A DNA stretch of 64,000 bases from Chitinophaga solisilvae (GTDB taxonomy: Bacteria; Bacteroidota; Bacteroidia; Chitinophagales; Chitinophagaceae): contig NZ_JAABOK010000005.1 of the NCBI RefSeq assembly GCF_009928525.1, forward strand, positions 372,692 through 436,691, written 5' to 3'. Position 1 is the stretch's first letter, and each line of letters starts with the position of its first letter. The position numbers were made by a program, and so were the translations under genes. Positions 9,225-17,393 of the stretch are shown piece by piece. The notes beneath the pieces are model-generated. The model did not search any database and had not been told where the DNA came from. It was given only the letters and a program-made list of their open reading frames with translations.

Positions 9225-10076
9225 TCAGAATTTATGTTTCCAGAAAAGGAGGGCGGCATCTTCGCCTTCGCTGATGGTGATATATCCCTGGTTATCGGTG
9301 GAAATGGTGATGCCTTCGCCCTGTGGTTCCGGCGTGTAAGGCAGTTCAGTAGCGGGTCTGGCCATGGCCTGCTCTACCGTTTCGTCGTTGCTGCGATGCC
9401 AGTAATAGATGCTGGTGAGGGTTTTGATGACGATATGATGGCCATCTTTGGAGATGTCGCCGGCGGTAACCCATGTGTAGGGGAGGGTGATGAGTTGCTG
9501 CAGGGTGGCGTTATCGCCGTCGCGGAAAAGGAGGTTATCTGTTTTGTACAGGCTGATATGTTTTTCTCTTTTGCTGAGCAGATAGATTTTTTTGCCGATG
9601 GGGTCTATCATGAGGGATTCTGCATCCCGCGGGCCGTTGGGGAATTCAAGGGTAAGTATGTCAGGCCTTACAGACACTGATTTTCCCGGTAATACCGCTG
9701 GCTCTTCGAAGCGGTAGATGCGGATATGTTTTCTTTTAGCTTTGTTATCGCCGATATCACCGACATAGACATAGTGTTTATTTTTCGCCGGGCCTATGCC
9801 TTCGGCAATATCTTCCCAGTCGCGGTTGCTGACATCCTGCAGATGGCATGTGCTGATGATGCGGGCCTTACTGTCCAGCAGAAATACTTCCGGTTTATTG
9901 CCGCTGTCATTATGCGTCCAGTAGCATCCGGGCAGCGTGCTGCTGGAGGCAATTCCGGAGGCTTCTGTGAGCTTTGCCGAACGCACATGACCCAGGGTCA
10001 CCGATTGGATGGATTGGGCGAAAAGCGGGCCTGTAATGGTCATCAGGCATGCCAGTATGAATGTAATTGACCGCAT
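9225..10076 (-). CDS. Secreted beta-propeller-like protein of unknown function
   Basis: The 283-aa protein starts with a clear signal peptide (about residues 1-20, ending LFAQ), so it is exported to the periplasm or beyond. The mature part has repeated short beta-strand blocks with the phrases ASGIASSS, YWTHNDSGN, DWEDIA, YVGDIGDN and IYRFEEP, as found in a widespread group of uncharacterised six-bladed propeller-like proteins related to esterase-like or SdiA-regulated families. No catalytic residues can be named. It is not obviously linked to the oxidoreductase downstream, because 317 nt separate them. The function is unknown. Confidence 0.8.
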   Translation of the reverse strand: MRSITFILACLMTITGPLFAQSIQSVTLGHVRSAKLTEASGIASSSTLPGCYWTHNDSGNKPEVFLLDSKARIISTCHLQDVSNRDWEDIAEGIGPAKNKHYVYVGDIGDNKAKRKHIRIYRFEEPAVLPGKSVSVRPDILTLEFPNGPRDAESLMIDPIGKKIYLLSKREKHISLYKTDNLLFRDGDNATLQQLITLPYTWVTAGDISKDGHHIVIKTLTSIYYWHRSNDETVEQAMARPATELPYTPEPQGEGITISTDNQGYITISEGEDAALLFWKHKF

Positions 10077-10143
10077 AGGAAACTAAATTACTGAAAACCG
10101 GTTACACTTGCAGAAAGGTTTTTTTCAGATTTTCTGACATTTT

Positions 10144-10174
10144 TTTGTTTGTTTGATAAAATGTTATAATTTTG
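10144..10174 (+). promoter_or_regulatory. Promoter of tRNA-Gln
   Basis: TTTG at 10144-10147, 19 nt spacer, then TAATTTTG at 10167-10174: a full match to the Bacteroidota -33/-7 consensus. The expected start of transcription near 10181 is about 11 nt before the tRNA. Two further overlapping TTTG copies (10148 and 10152) are at poorer spacing. Confidence 0.75.
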
Positions 10175-10191
10175 CCGTCCTGAATCGATGA

Positions 10192-10262
10192 TGCCTGATA
10201 GTATAACGGTAGTACGACAGACTCTGACTCTGTTTGTCTTGGTTCGAATCCAGGTCAGGCAA
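10192..10262 (+). tRNA. tRNA-Gln (anticodon CTG)
   Basis: The 71-nt sequence folds as a complete cloverleaf. The acceptor stem TGCCTGA (10192-10198) pairs with TCAGGCA (10255-10261). The anticodon arm is ACAGA/TCTGT around loop CTCTGAC, giving anticodon CTG at 10224-10226, which reads the glutamine codon CAG. The T arm is CTTGG-TTCGAAT-CCAGG, and the discriminator is A10262. The 3' CCA is not encoded. A matching promoter lies upstream and a hairpin terminator downstream, so it is a single-gene transcript. Confidence 0.95.
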
Positions 10263-10263
10263 C

Positions 10264-10307
10264 AAAAAAAAGCTGAAATCTTATAAGAAAGATTTCAGCT
10301 TTTTTAT
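10264..10307 (+). terminator. Rho-independent terminator of tRNA-Gln
   Basis: The stem AAGCTGAAATCTT / AAGATTTCAGCTT with flanking A and T tracts starts right behind the tRNA discriminator base; the T-rich tail follows directly. Because of the flanking A-run it could also work on the opposite strand for the cassette at 10384-11946. Confidence 0.85.
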
Positions 10308-10346
10308 TTTCTGTATCCCGAAAATTTTTCCGGAAACTCAGGAAGG

Positions 10347-10378
10347 TAAAAATATCTGGCAGCTGCTTACCACCAGAT
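10347..10378 (-). terminator. Probable terminator of the XRE cassette
   Basis: On the minus strand, ATCTGG and CCAGAT (10373-10378 and 10354-10359) form a stem around a 13-nt loop, followed by the T-rich run TATTTTTAC. It begins 5 nt after the stop of the XRE gene, which is the right place to end the three-gene transcript. Confidence 0.5.
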
Positions 10379-10383
10379 GTCTG

Positions 10384-10674
10384 CTATCTGATGGTAGAAA
10401 ATATCAGTTTATGAAAATCGGGGAAAAGCTCATGGAATTTAGCGCGGGCTTCCTCATTCATATCTGTTTCAGGATTAACCGCCAGCAAGGTAATAACTCC
10501 CGGATCGGTATCCAGTGATGCCGCAATCTTTTTGAGATTCTCTTCACTTGGCCTGGATTTCTCTGTTTCAATCGCTGAAAGCGCGGCATCGGAAAGCCCT
10601 GCTTTCTGTGCCAGCTGGGATTGCGTTAACTGACGTTTTTTACGGATATCTACTATTGCTTTTCCCCAATTCAT
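10384..10674 (-). CDS. XRE-family HTH transcriptional regulator
   Basis: A 96-aa protein with a complete XRE/Cro-C1 helix-turn-helix at about residues 7-60: RKKRQLTQSQLAQKAGLSDA then ALSAIETEKSRPSEENLKKI. Such proteins bind palindromic operators as dimers and usually repress their own operon. The remaining 35 residues form a short acidic tail without a recognised domain. It is the last gene of a minus-strand cassette; its start lies 7 nt after the stop of the 84-aa gene. The perfect palindrome at 11975-12028 in front of the first gene is the obvious candidate operator; that link is inference. Confidence 0.92.
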   Translation of the reverse strand: MNWGKAIVDIRKKRQLTQSQLAQKAGLSDAALSAIETEKSRPSEENLKKIAASLDTDPGVITLLAVNPETDMNEEARAKFHELFPDFHKLIFSTIR

Positions 10675-10681
10675 ATTTACA

Positions 10682-10936
10682 TTATTTTTTTAGTATGTGT
10701 TCAGCCACGAGCGCTGCATTTATCAGGAATTTACCTATCAGGGGAATCCACAGATCCCAGTTTACAGGTTCATCTTTCTTTTCAAGATCCAATCTGATAA
10801 TTGTTAGCAGCTGATGAATTTCCTGTTCGTTGGCAGTCAGGCTTTCCTGTTGTTCTAGTTTGTAAAGAGCGATGGCTATGCGGCCTTGTAATACGGATTT
10901 ATCGATGTTAGTTGCTGATATTTTAATATCTGACAT
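10682..10936 (-). CDS. Small protein of unknown function (84 aa), cassette middle gene
   Basis: I do not recognise this 84-aa protein. Residues about 1-55 look like two helices rich in L, E and Q (ALYKLEQQESLTANEQEIHQ), and the last 25 residues contain a moderately hydrophobic helix (WIPLIGKFLINAALVAEHIL) that could pack against a partner or a membrane. There is no signal peptide. Its first 61 nt overlap the end of the upstream gene in another frame, and it ends 7 nt before the XRE gene, so translation of the three genes is probably coupled. The small size and the tie to an XRE protein recall toxin/antitoxin-type or phage-type cassettes, but nothing in the sequence proves this. Confidence 0.65.
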   Translation of the reverse strand: MSDIKISATNIDKSVLQGRIAIALYKLEQQESLTANEQEIHQLLTIIRLDLEKKDEPVNWDLWIPLIGKFLINAALVAEHILKK

Positions 10937-11946
10937 GTGCGTGTTTTTTGAAACGTCTTGAAAAATGTTTTTCCTGAAAAAGAGTGGTAAGGAAAAACAT
11001 GATCAGCGTCTTTGCCATCATATGTCGAAATGCGGACAGGTTTTAGAATAGTACGGATTAATGAGCGTAAATCCAGCCGAAGCTGGCTGCGCAGGCGTCT
11101 ATGTAAACTTCTGCGTGTAACCACAGCTTTTTTTCTGACCGTTTTTACAGCCTGCAGTGCCTCTGTCAGCAGCTGTATTACAAGTGCTGATTGTTCTGCT
11201 GTATCAGTTACTGCTGCTTCGTATTCAAAATTCTCCCATAACCGGAAAGAGGACAGCAGCGGCAGCGGAGGTGGCGGTGGAGGTAGTGGCGGTGTATTTA
11301 CTGAAAACCCTGCCAGTATCGCCGGCACTGTATCCAGTATATCGGCTTTGCGTAATTTTATTTTCTGACCAGCAATTATACCTGACTGCCTTTTGTTTTT
11401 GTCGGCAGTAAGAATGTTTACTATGTCTGTGATTCCTGCTATCCAAAAATAATCAGATGGAACAGACGTGATTAATTTTTTAGCCGTTTGAAACGGTAAG
11501 TTGCTTAACTGCCTGTTGAGCTTTGCTTCCAGCACAACAATGTTATCAACGAAAATATCGATCTCATTAAGCTCTCTGGTAATTTTAGTGAAACGTTGAA
11601 AAGAGCCGGCAGGAAGAATAAAATCACGGTTTGAATACCGACTTTCAATGGAACAAGACGATTCATGCCCATAAAGTCTGGAAAACCATTTTTCAAGTTT
11701 AATAAATTGAGATAAAGCAGGCTTTATTTGAACGCTATCAACGAAATAATTGTGGTTAATATAATACCCCGGTAGAGTTGTCTTCTTCTGATGGAAATAC
11801 TCCATCGAAGCTTCATTTTGCTTGATGTCTAGTATAGAATTGTTACACTGAAAGTTCTTTTCCGTTTTGCCAAAACAGAATAAGGGAGGTTCATATTTGC
11901 ATAAACCACGCTTATGATCCTGTAGATTTTTATCAGAACTTTTCAT
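10876..11946 (-). CDS. Unknown 356-aa protein with polyproline stretch, first gene of XRE cassette
   Basis: I do not recognise a family. The N-terminal 200 residues are mixed helix/strand with many lysines, no signal peptide and no transmembrane segment. At about residues 219-232 there is a proline run (PPLPPPPPPLPLL), then a helical part and a very basic stretch (KKAVVTRRSLHRRLRSQLRL) that could bind nucleic acid. The last 20 codons overlap the 84-aa gene. Base composition is visibly more AT-rich than the SusCD genes next door. Its start is 28 nt from a perfect 54-bp palindrome. The frame is long and free of competing genes, so it is probably real, though the long overlap leaves room for a different true C-terminus. 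Confidence 0.65.
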   Translation of the reverse strand: MKSSDKNLQDHKRGLCKYEPPLFCFGKTEKNFQCNNSILDIKQNEASMEYFHQKKTTLPGYYINHNYFVDSVQIKPALSQFIKLEKWFSRLYGHESSCSIESRYSNRDFILPAGSFQRFTKITRELNEIDIFVDNIVVLEAKLNRQLSNLPFQTAKKLITSVPSDYFWIAGITDIVNILTADKNKRQSGIIAGQKIKLRKADILDTVPAILAGFSVNTPPLPPPPPPLPLLSSFRLWENFEYEAAVTDTAEQSALVIQLLTEALQAVKTVRKKAVVTRRSLHRRLRSQLRLDLRSLIRTILKPVRISTYDGKDADHVFPYHSFSGKTFFKTFQKTRTCQILKYQQLTSINPYYKAA

Positions 11947-11974
11947 AGTTTTTTCTTTCAGGACAAAGATATAG

Positions 11975-12028
11975 AAAATGTTTCACAAAGTAAAACTTTG
12001 TACAAAGTTTTACTTTGTGAAACATTTT
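11975..12028. promoter_or_regulatory. Perfect 54-bp palindrome with two internal dyads (putative XRE operator)
   Basis: The two halves 11975-12001 and 12002-12028 are exact reverse complements with no loop. Inside it are two 15-bp half-sites, CAAAGTAAAACTTTG (11986-12000) and CAAAGTTTTACTTTG (12003-12017), each itself a dyad CAAAG-N5-CTTTG. It lies 28 nt upstream of the first gene of the XRE cassette and has no T-run suited to a terminator of a neighbouring gene. Two adjacent dyads of this size fit cooperative binding of two dimers of an XRE repressor; that function is inferred. Confidence 0.75.
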
Positions 12029-12068
12029 TAAATTATATTAATTTACATCTATATACATATTTAATTTA

Positions 12069-12098
12069 TTTGTATGAATTGTAAGTAATTCATATTTG
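12069..12098 (+). promoter_or_regulatory. Candidate promoter upstream of ECF sigma gene, with internal dyad
   Basis: TTTG at 12069-12072, spacer 18 nt, then CATATTTG at 12091-12098 (7 of 8 positions of TAnnTTTG with N free). An inverted repeat TATGAATT/AATTCATA (12073-12080 and 12087-12094) sits exactly between and partly over the two boxes, a place where a bound regulator would block polymerase. The gene start is about 107 nt downstream. Confidence 0.4.
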
Positions 12099-12204
12099 AT
12101 ATAAAGTGGAAGAAGAAATAATTGCTTTGCGCTGCTATTTACCGGCGTAAGAGTTTAAATAATTCCTTTTTGTTTTGATTATCTTTCTGCGGCAACCACC
12201 AAAC

Positions 12205-12753
12205 ATGTCAACGGCAGCAACAAACAATACATACTGGGAACAGGTGCGTCATGGCGACAAACAGGCATTGTTTGCCCTGTACAACAATACCTATCCCCAC
12301 CTGCTGCGGTTCGGATTAAAGCTCTGCGGAAACGACGAGCTGGTAAAAGATTGCATCACGCAGCTGTTTCTGCAGCTGTGGGGCCGGTGGCAGCAGCTCA
12401 AACCCGTGACTAACGTACAGGCATACCTGTTTACAGCGCTGAAACGCCATCTGATCGACCAGCTGGCCTATCAGGCGAGGACACATACCGCCGTCAGCAA
12501 CTGGTCGGAGAACGAGGAAAATGAATTGTCCTATGAAGAAATCATTATCCGTGTGCAGCAAGACGAAGAAGTGCGCGCCCGCCTGCACCGCGCCATGAAG
12601 TCGCTCACCCCGCGGCAGACGGAGCTGATCCGCCTCAAATTCTTTGAAGGACTCACCTATGAACAGATTGCCGACCGTACTTCCCAGACGGTAAAAACAG
12701 CCTATAATACCATCTATGATGCGGTGAAAACCCTGCGCCGCCTGCTGAAATAA
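12205..12753 (+). CDS. ECF RNA polymerase sigma factor (FecI-like)
   Basis: The 182-aa protein has sigma-70 region 2 (about residues 20-85, with the phrase YPHLLRFGLKLCGNDELVKD) and region 4 (about 125-180, with LTPRQTELIRLKFFEGLTYE and a helix-turn-helix). It lacks regions 1 and 3, as in ECF factors. In Bacteroidota such factors are held by a FecR-type anti-sigma protein and switched on when a substrate binds the STN-containing SusC partner. The next genes are exactly FecR, SusC and SusD, so it should control the cyanophycin locus. ATG 12205 is preferred; an in-frame ATG at 12175 would add ten residues that do not resemble the family start. Confidence 0.93.
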   Translation: MSTAATNNTYWEQVRHGDKQALFALYNNTYPHLLRFGLKLCGNDELVKDCITQLFLQLWGRWQQLKPVTNVQAYLFTALKRHLIDQLAYQARTHTAVSNWSENEENELSYEEIIIRVQQDEEVRARLHRAMKSLTPRQTELIRLKFFEGLTYEQIADRTSQTVKTAYNTIYDAVKTLRRLLK

Positions 12754-12820
12754 ATTTTTTTTCATTTCTCTTAGGAAATCATTCCGGTTTTCCCGTCTGT
12801 ATATCTAAAGGGGCTTATAC

Positions 12821-13912
12821 ATGGATTTCCGGGATTACCAGGCCATAGATTTTGCATGCGATGAATCTTTCCAGCGATATTGTGTGGAAGATAACGACGC
12901 CGATATATCCTTCTGGGAAGGCTGGATACAGCAACATCCCGGAAAGGCGGCGGAAACGGCGGAAGCCCGCCGCCTGGTGGAATTACTTACTGCCAGGCAG
13001 GGTGGCCGGCTGGAACAGCTGCTGCATCTGAAATCCGGACTGGATCACTATGACTTATTACAGGCCCTCACAGCGGAGCCTGTAGCCGGTTTATCCACAC
13101 CGGAACCATTGACGTTACCATCCCCGGCCCCCCGTTTTGGTCCTATTCTCAGATATGCGGCGGCGGCAGCGTTGCTGCTGGCGGTTACAACCGGAATACT
13201 GCTGACGCGGTCTTCCCGGCAACCGCAACAGCAGATGGCTGCCGCTATCAGCGCCGGTAATGAACCACGGAAAACAGTGGTGCTGCCCGACGGCTCTTCC
13301 ATCATCCTCAGACAGCACAGCGAAGTGGCCCTCGCACCGGGCTTCAACACTACCAACCGGGAACTCACCCTCACCGGCGAAGCCTTCTTCGATGTGGCCC
13401 CCGGCGCCAGACATCCGTTCATCGTGCATACCACCCTGGCCGATATTACGGTACTGGGCACCGTTTTTAACATTAACGCCTGTACGGAAATGTCCGGAAT
13501 AGAGGCCTCCCTCTTTAAAGGAAAAGTAGAGGTAGCCTGGAAAAACAACCGGCAAAAAAAAATCCTGCTGCTCCCCAACCAGAAAATCGTCATTAACGGA
13601 AACGGACAAACGACAGCCGGTACAGATTATAAAGTAATTCCGCTGGATGCAGATCCGGTAAATCATAAAGCAAAAGAAATCAACTGGGTACGCAACCGCC
13701 TGGAGATCGAAAATGAGCCGCTGGCAGATATAGCGGCCAGACTGCAGCAATGGTATGGTATCCGTATCGCATTTGCCGATGAAGAAGTGAAGCAGTACCG
13801 CTATTCCGGCACCTTCGAAAGTGAAACAATTATCAAAGCGCTGGATGCCCTGCAGCTGTCCTATCCTTTCAGTTTCAGGATGGCCGGCGACAGTATCATC
13901 ATCAGCAGGTAA
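12821..13912 (+). CDS. FecR-family anti-sigma factor
   Basis: A 363-aa inner-membrane protein with a cytoplasmic N-terminal part that holds the sigma factor, one transmembrane helix at about residues 108-127 (ILRYAAAAALLLAVTTGILL), a periplasmic FecR domain (about 145-250; GEAFFDVAPGARHPFIV is the typical core) and a C-terminal DUF4974-like domain (about 285-363; NEPLADIAARLQQWYGI). It relays the state of the outer-membrane SusC protein, through the STN domain, to the ECF sigma factor 67 nt upstream. Confidence 0.94.
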   Translation: MDFRDYQAIDFACDESFQRYCVEDNDADISFWEGWIQQHPGKAAETAEARRLVELLTARQGGRLEQLLHLKSGLDHYDLLQALTAEPVAGLSTPEPLTLPSPAPRFGPILRYAAAAALLLAVTTGILLTRSSRQPQQQMAAAISAGNEPRKTVVLPDGSSIILRQHSEVALAPGFNTTNRELTLTGEAFFDVAPGARHPFIVHTTLADITVLGTVFNINACTEMSGIEASLFKGKVEVAWKNNRQKKILLLPNQKIVINGNGQTTAGTDYKVIPLDADPVNHKAKEINWVRNRLEIENEPLADIAARLQQWYGIRIAFADEEVKQYRYSGTFESETIIKALDALQLSYPFSFRMAGDSIIISR

Positions 13913-13949
13913 ACAACCGTTAAATCATACTCTGTCAACCAAAAAGAAA

Positions 13950-13971
13950 GGGAAGTGCGGACACACTTCCC
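13950..13971 (+). promoter_or_regulatory. Hairpin between fecR and susC
   Basis: GGGAAGTG (13950-13957) and CACTTCCC (13964-13971) form a perfect 8-bp GC-rich stem with a 6-nt loop, 37 nt after the fecR stop. Only CCTTTAG follows, so termination would be weak; it could be a leaky terminator or an RNA-processing site that sets different levels for the regulators and the SusCD transporter. Confidence 0.4.
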
Positions 13972-14028
13972 CCTTTAGTGGCCAGCAAATGTCGTGACAT
14001 GATCATTAACTAAACCAACACCAAAGGT

Positions 14029-17000
14029 ATGGTAAAACTTGTATTCCTGGAATGGAAGGGAAAGGCTGTTCCCGCCAGCAAACTGCTGCTAACTATGAAA
14101 TTAACTTTAATGCTGTTTCTCCTCTGCCTGCAGGCGCAGGCAGTTTGTCTCGCACAGAAGAATATTACCCTGCAACTCAGAGATGCCGGTATCCGGCAGC
14201 TGCTGAAATCAGTAGAGCACCAGACGGACTACCGCTTTGTGTTCCACGATAAAACACTGCCGGAAGATAAAAAGGTAACCATCACCGTTAAGAACGCCTC
14301 CCTGGATGCCGTACTCACACAGGCTTTCACGGGAACTCCCCTGCACTATACCCTCCGGGAAGACGGACTGGTTGTTATCTATGCCGGCGCTTCCGCAGCC
14401 ACCGCGCCTGCAGATATCATCATAAAAGGAAAGGTAAAAGGAGCAGATAATCTGCCGCTGCCCGGCGTTACCGTACGTGCCGACGGCTCCGCTGCCGGTA
14501 CCCTCACCGCTACCGACGGTACCTTTACCCTGCATGCCCCGGATAATACCAAAACACTCCGCTTCTCGCTCGTGGGCTACGCTCCCCAGCAGGTGGACGT
14601 ATCGGGCCGGCAGGAAATCAATATCACCCTGGAAGAAGATGTAAAAACACTGAACGCAGTAACAGTTACCGGCTATACGAATTATACCCGTAATAAATCA
14701 ACTGCCGCCTCCGGCGTCGTAGGCGCGGAAAAAATAGGGCAGGTGCCCATGGCTACCTTCGATCAGGTACTGCAGGGCCGCGTACCCGGTCTGGTTGTAT
14801 CTGCCGGATCCGGCCAGCCTGGAACCAGCGCCAGCGTTACGTTACGCGGGGTAGGTACCATCAATGGCAACGCTTCTGTGCTCTACGTAATGGATGGCAT
14901 CCCCATCGAAGCCGGCGTATTTCAAAGTATTAACCCTGCAGACATCGCCTCTGTAACGGTGCTGAAAGACGCTTCCGCCAAAGCCCTCTATGGCTCCCGC
15001 GGCTCCAACGGCGTTATCGTCATTACCACCAAAAAAGGAAAATCCGGCCGGATGAATGTGGAATATAAATCCCAATACGGCTTCTCCAATATGACTACGC
15101 CCAAATTCCAGATGATGAACGCTGCACAGCACCTGCAGTATGAAGAGGAATTAGGACTGGAAACCGGCGAAAGCTACGGCCCCGGCTGGGATTATTCTCC
15201 CAGAAATCCGGAATATGCGGGCAAGACACCGGAAGAAAAAAGAGAAGCGGATCGTATCCTGGACAGCCTGCGTAATACCAATACCGACTGGAGAAAAATA
15301 TTTACGCAACACGGAAAATTCCAGGAACATCAGTTAAGCGTAAGTGGTGGTAACGACAACGTACGCTTCTATACCTCGCTGAATTATTTCGATCAGGAAG
15401 GTATTGCCAGACGCTCCGGCCTGAAACGCTATTCCATCAAGAATAACCTCGATTTCAATACCGGCCGTTTTTCTGCCAACGTTAACATGGGCATCGGCTA
15501 TTCCACTTCCAGCTTTATTGAAAGAGAAGCCTCTGCCAACGGCAGCAATATGCTGGCAGCTATATACTATGCCCTGCCTTATGAATACCCCTACGCGGCT
15601 GATGGTACGCTGGTAACCAGCGGTAATACAGACATATATCCCGTACTGGACCAGCGCGAAGGCAGCAACGCCCTCGACGCCCTGCTGAATACCAGCAACA
15701 AGGACAATCAGCTGAAAGGAATACTCAGCGCCTCCGCCAATTACCAGCTGGCAAAAGGACTCGTTGCAAAAACAAGGCTGGGTATAGATTTCCGGGAAAC
15801 TACCACGGAAAGATATATCAACCCCGATTCCTATACCGGCGGTAACGTAACCACGGGCGAAAAAGGCAGCTTCGGTGAAGGTGTAACCCGGAATGTTACG
15901 CTTATCACCACCTCCGGACTGACTTACTCAAAACTGATTGCAGACAGACACGATTTTGAAATATCCGGTTTCTACGAATTCACTAAGAATAATTACAGAA
16001 CATTTGATTATACCGGCTACGACATTGAGCCCAGGCTACCTTCTTCACCGGTAGGCATTACGCCGGGATCGCCGTATCCTGCGCTGCTGCACGGAGGCCG
16101 TACCCAAAGTGCCCTCGCTTCCTGGATGACGGTAGGCCGCTATACCCTCGATGAAAAATATACGTTGAACGCCAGCTTCCGCTACGACGGCGCTTCTACA
16201 GTACCTGTCAACAACAGATGGCACGGCTTTTACTCTGTCGGTTTAGGATGGGAAGCTAAAAAGGAAAACTTCCTGAAGAACGTGGATTTCATCAATGACC
16301 TGCGTTTCAGGGTCAGCTATGGGACCACCGCCAGTCCGTTTACTGCTAACGGCGCCTATGCCTACGTAGCCGCCTATACGACAAAACAATACGGCGGCAG
16401 CCGCGGTACGGTGCCTTTACGGCCAGCCAATAATAACTATGACTGGGAGTACGCCAAAGAGTTCAATGCCGGTTTCGACCTGGGATTGTGGAACAACCGT
16501 ATCCGCATCGTAACGGATGTATACAATAAAGTGACCAACAACCTCTTCATTGAACAGGAGCTGTCTATTACCTCCGGTTTCTATACCATGCTGCTGAACT
16601 CCGGCGCCATGCGTAACCGCGGTATAGAAACTGATGTACAGGTAAACGTGCTTAAAACAAGAGATATCAGCTGGAACATAGGCGCCAACTTTGCCTACAA
16701 TAAAAACGTGGTAACAGATCTGGGCAGCGCCAATGAATTCCCGCAGCGCAACTCGCAGATAGTGCGCGTAGGACTGCCCTATGGATCGCACTACGCGCCC
16801 AGATGGGCTGGCGTAGATCAGCAGACGGGCGACCCGCTGTATTATGACCGCAACGGTAATAAAACCAGCGACTACAATGAAACAGCGCTGAGCGTAGCAG
16901 AATTCGGTACCTATGTACCGCCGTTTACCGGAGGCTTTAATACTGCTTTCTCCTGGAAAGGCATCTACCTCAATGCCTTGTTTACCTTCGCTGCCAAAAC

Positions 17001-17388
17001 CATGCGCTACCTGAATGAGGATTACTATAATGAAAATCCATCCTTCGCCAGCAGTAATCAATCCGTACGTATGTTATACGACCGCTGGAAGAAACCTGGC
17101 GATAACGCGCTGCTGCCCCGGTTTGATTCAAAACGCGGCTTCTCGTCCAAAGACATACAGGACGCTTCTTTCCTGCGTTTACGTAATCTCAATATCGGCT
17201 ATAATTTCCCTAAATCATTGCTGTCGCGCATCAGATACGTACAGGGCATACAGGTGTTTGCACAGGCGCAGAACCTGCTCACCTGGACAAAGTGGAAAAG
17301 TTTTGATCCGGAAAACAATTACGGAGAGGGCGTATTTGATTACCCCAGTGCAAGAACCTACACTTTTGGTCTGAATGTAAACTTCTAA
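14029..17388 (+). CDS. SusC/RagA-type TonB-dependent outer-membrane transporter with STN domain
   Basis: A 1119-aa outer-membrane protein. The order is a late signal sequence (about residues 20-43), an STN signalling domain (about 44-122) that contacts FecR, a carboxypeptidase-regulatory-like domain (about 132-212; GVTVRADGSAAGTLTATDG), a plug domain with the SusC signature (VLKDASAKALYGSRGSNGVI), and a TonB-dependent beta-barrel ending in a C-terminal Phe. With SusD it imports oligomers too large for porins, driven by TonB. The STN domain agrees with the sigma/anti-sigma pair upstream. The downstream cyanophycinase and isoaspartyl peptidase point to cyanophycin fragments (beta-Asp-Arg peptides) as cargo; this substrate is inferred from context. 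Confidence 0.96.
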   Translation: MVKLVFLEWKGKAVPASKLLLTMKLTLMLFLLCLQAQAVCLAQKNITLQLRDAGIRQLLKSVEHQTDYRFVFHDKTLPEDKKVTITVKNASLDAVLTQAFTGTPLHYTLREDGLVVIYAGASAATAPADIIIKGKVKGADNLPLPGVTVRADGSAAGTLTATDGTFTLHAPDNTKTLRFSLVGYAPQQVDVSGRQEINITLEEDVKTLNAVTVTGYTNYTRNKSTAASGVVGAEKIGQVPMATFDQVLQGRVPGLVVSAGSGQPGTSASVTLRGVGTINGNASVLYVMDGIPIEAGVFQSINPADIASVTVLKDASAKALYGSRGSNGVIVITTKKGKSGRMNVEYKSQYGFSNMTTPKFQMMNAAQHLQYEEELGLETGESYGPGWDYSPRNPEYAGKTPEEKREADRILDSLRNTNTDWRKIFTQHGKFQEHQLSVSGGNDNVRFYTSLNYFDQEGIARRSGLKRYSIKNNLDFNTGRFSANVNMGIGYSTSSFIEREASANGSNMLAAIYYALPYEYPYAADGTLVTSGNTDIYPVLDQREGSNALDALLNTSNKDNQLKGILSASANYQLAKGLVAKTRLGIDFRETTTERYINPDSYTGGNVTTGEKGSFGEGVTRNVTLITTSGLTYSKLIADRHDFEISGFYEFTKNNYRTFDYTGYDIEPRLPSSPVGITPGSPYPALLHGGRTQSALASWMTVGRYTLDEKYTLNASFRYDGASTVPVNNRWHGFYSVGLGWEAKKENFLKNVDFINDLRFRVSYGTTASPFTANGAYAYVAAYTTKQYGGSRGTVPLRPANNNYDWEYAKEFNAGFDLGLWNNRIRIVTDVYNKVTNNLFIEQELSITSGFYTMLLNSGAMRNRGIETDVQVNVLKTRDISWNIGANFAYNKNVVTDLGSANEFPQRNSQIVRVGLPYGSHYAPRWAGVDQQTGDPLYYDRNGNKTSDYNETALSVAEFGTYVPPFTGGFNTAFSWKGIYLNALFTFAAKTMRYLNEDYYNENPSFASSNQSVRMLYDRWKKPGDNALLPRFDSKRGFSSKDIQDASFLRLRNLNIGYNFPKSLLSRIRYVQGIQVFAQAQNLLTWTKWKSFDPENNYGEGVFDYPSARTYTFGLNVNF

Positions 17389-17393
17389 AATCA

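Noticed and set aside
7321..9680. Plus-strand frames opposite the FAD oxidoreductase and the propeller-like gene
   Set aside because: They mirror the minus-strand genes, have no motifs, and the minus genes show clear family signatures.
10192..12028. Genomic island integrated at tRNA-Gln
   Set aside because: No integrase gene and no second copy of the tRNA 3' end was seen within the cassette region, so integration at the tRNA cannot be supported.
11975..12028. 54-bp palindrome as a transcription terminator
   Set aside because: No gene ends toward it from either side (the cassette starts there and the sigma gene starts further right), and no proper T-run follows; an operator is the better reading.
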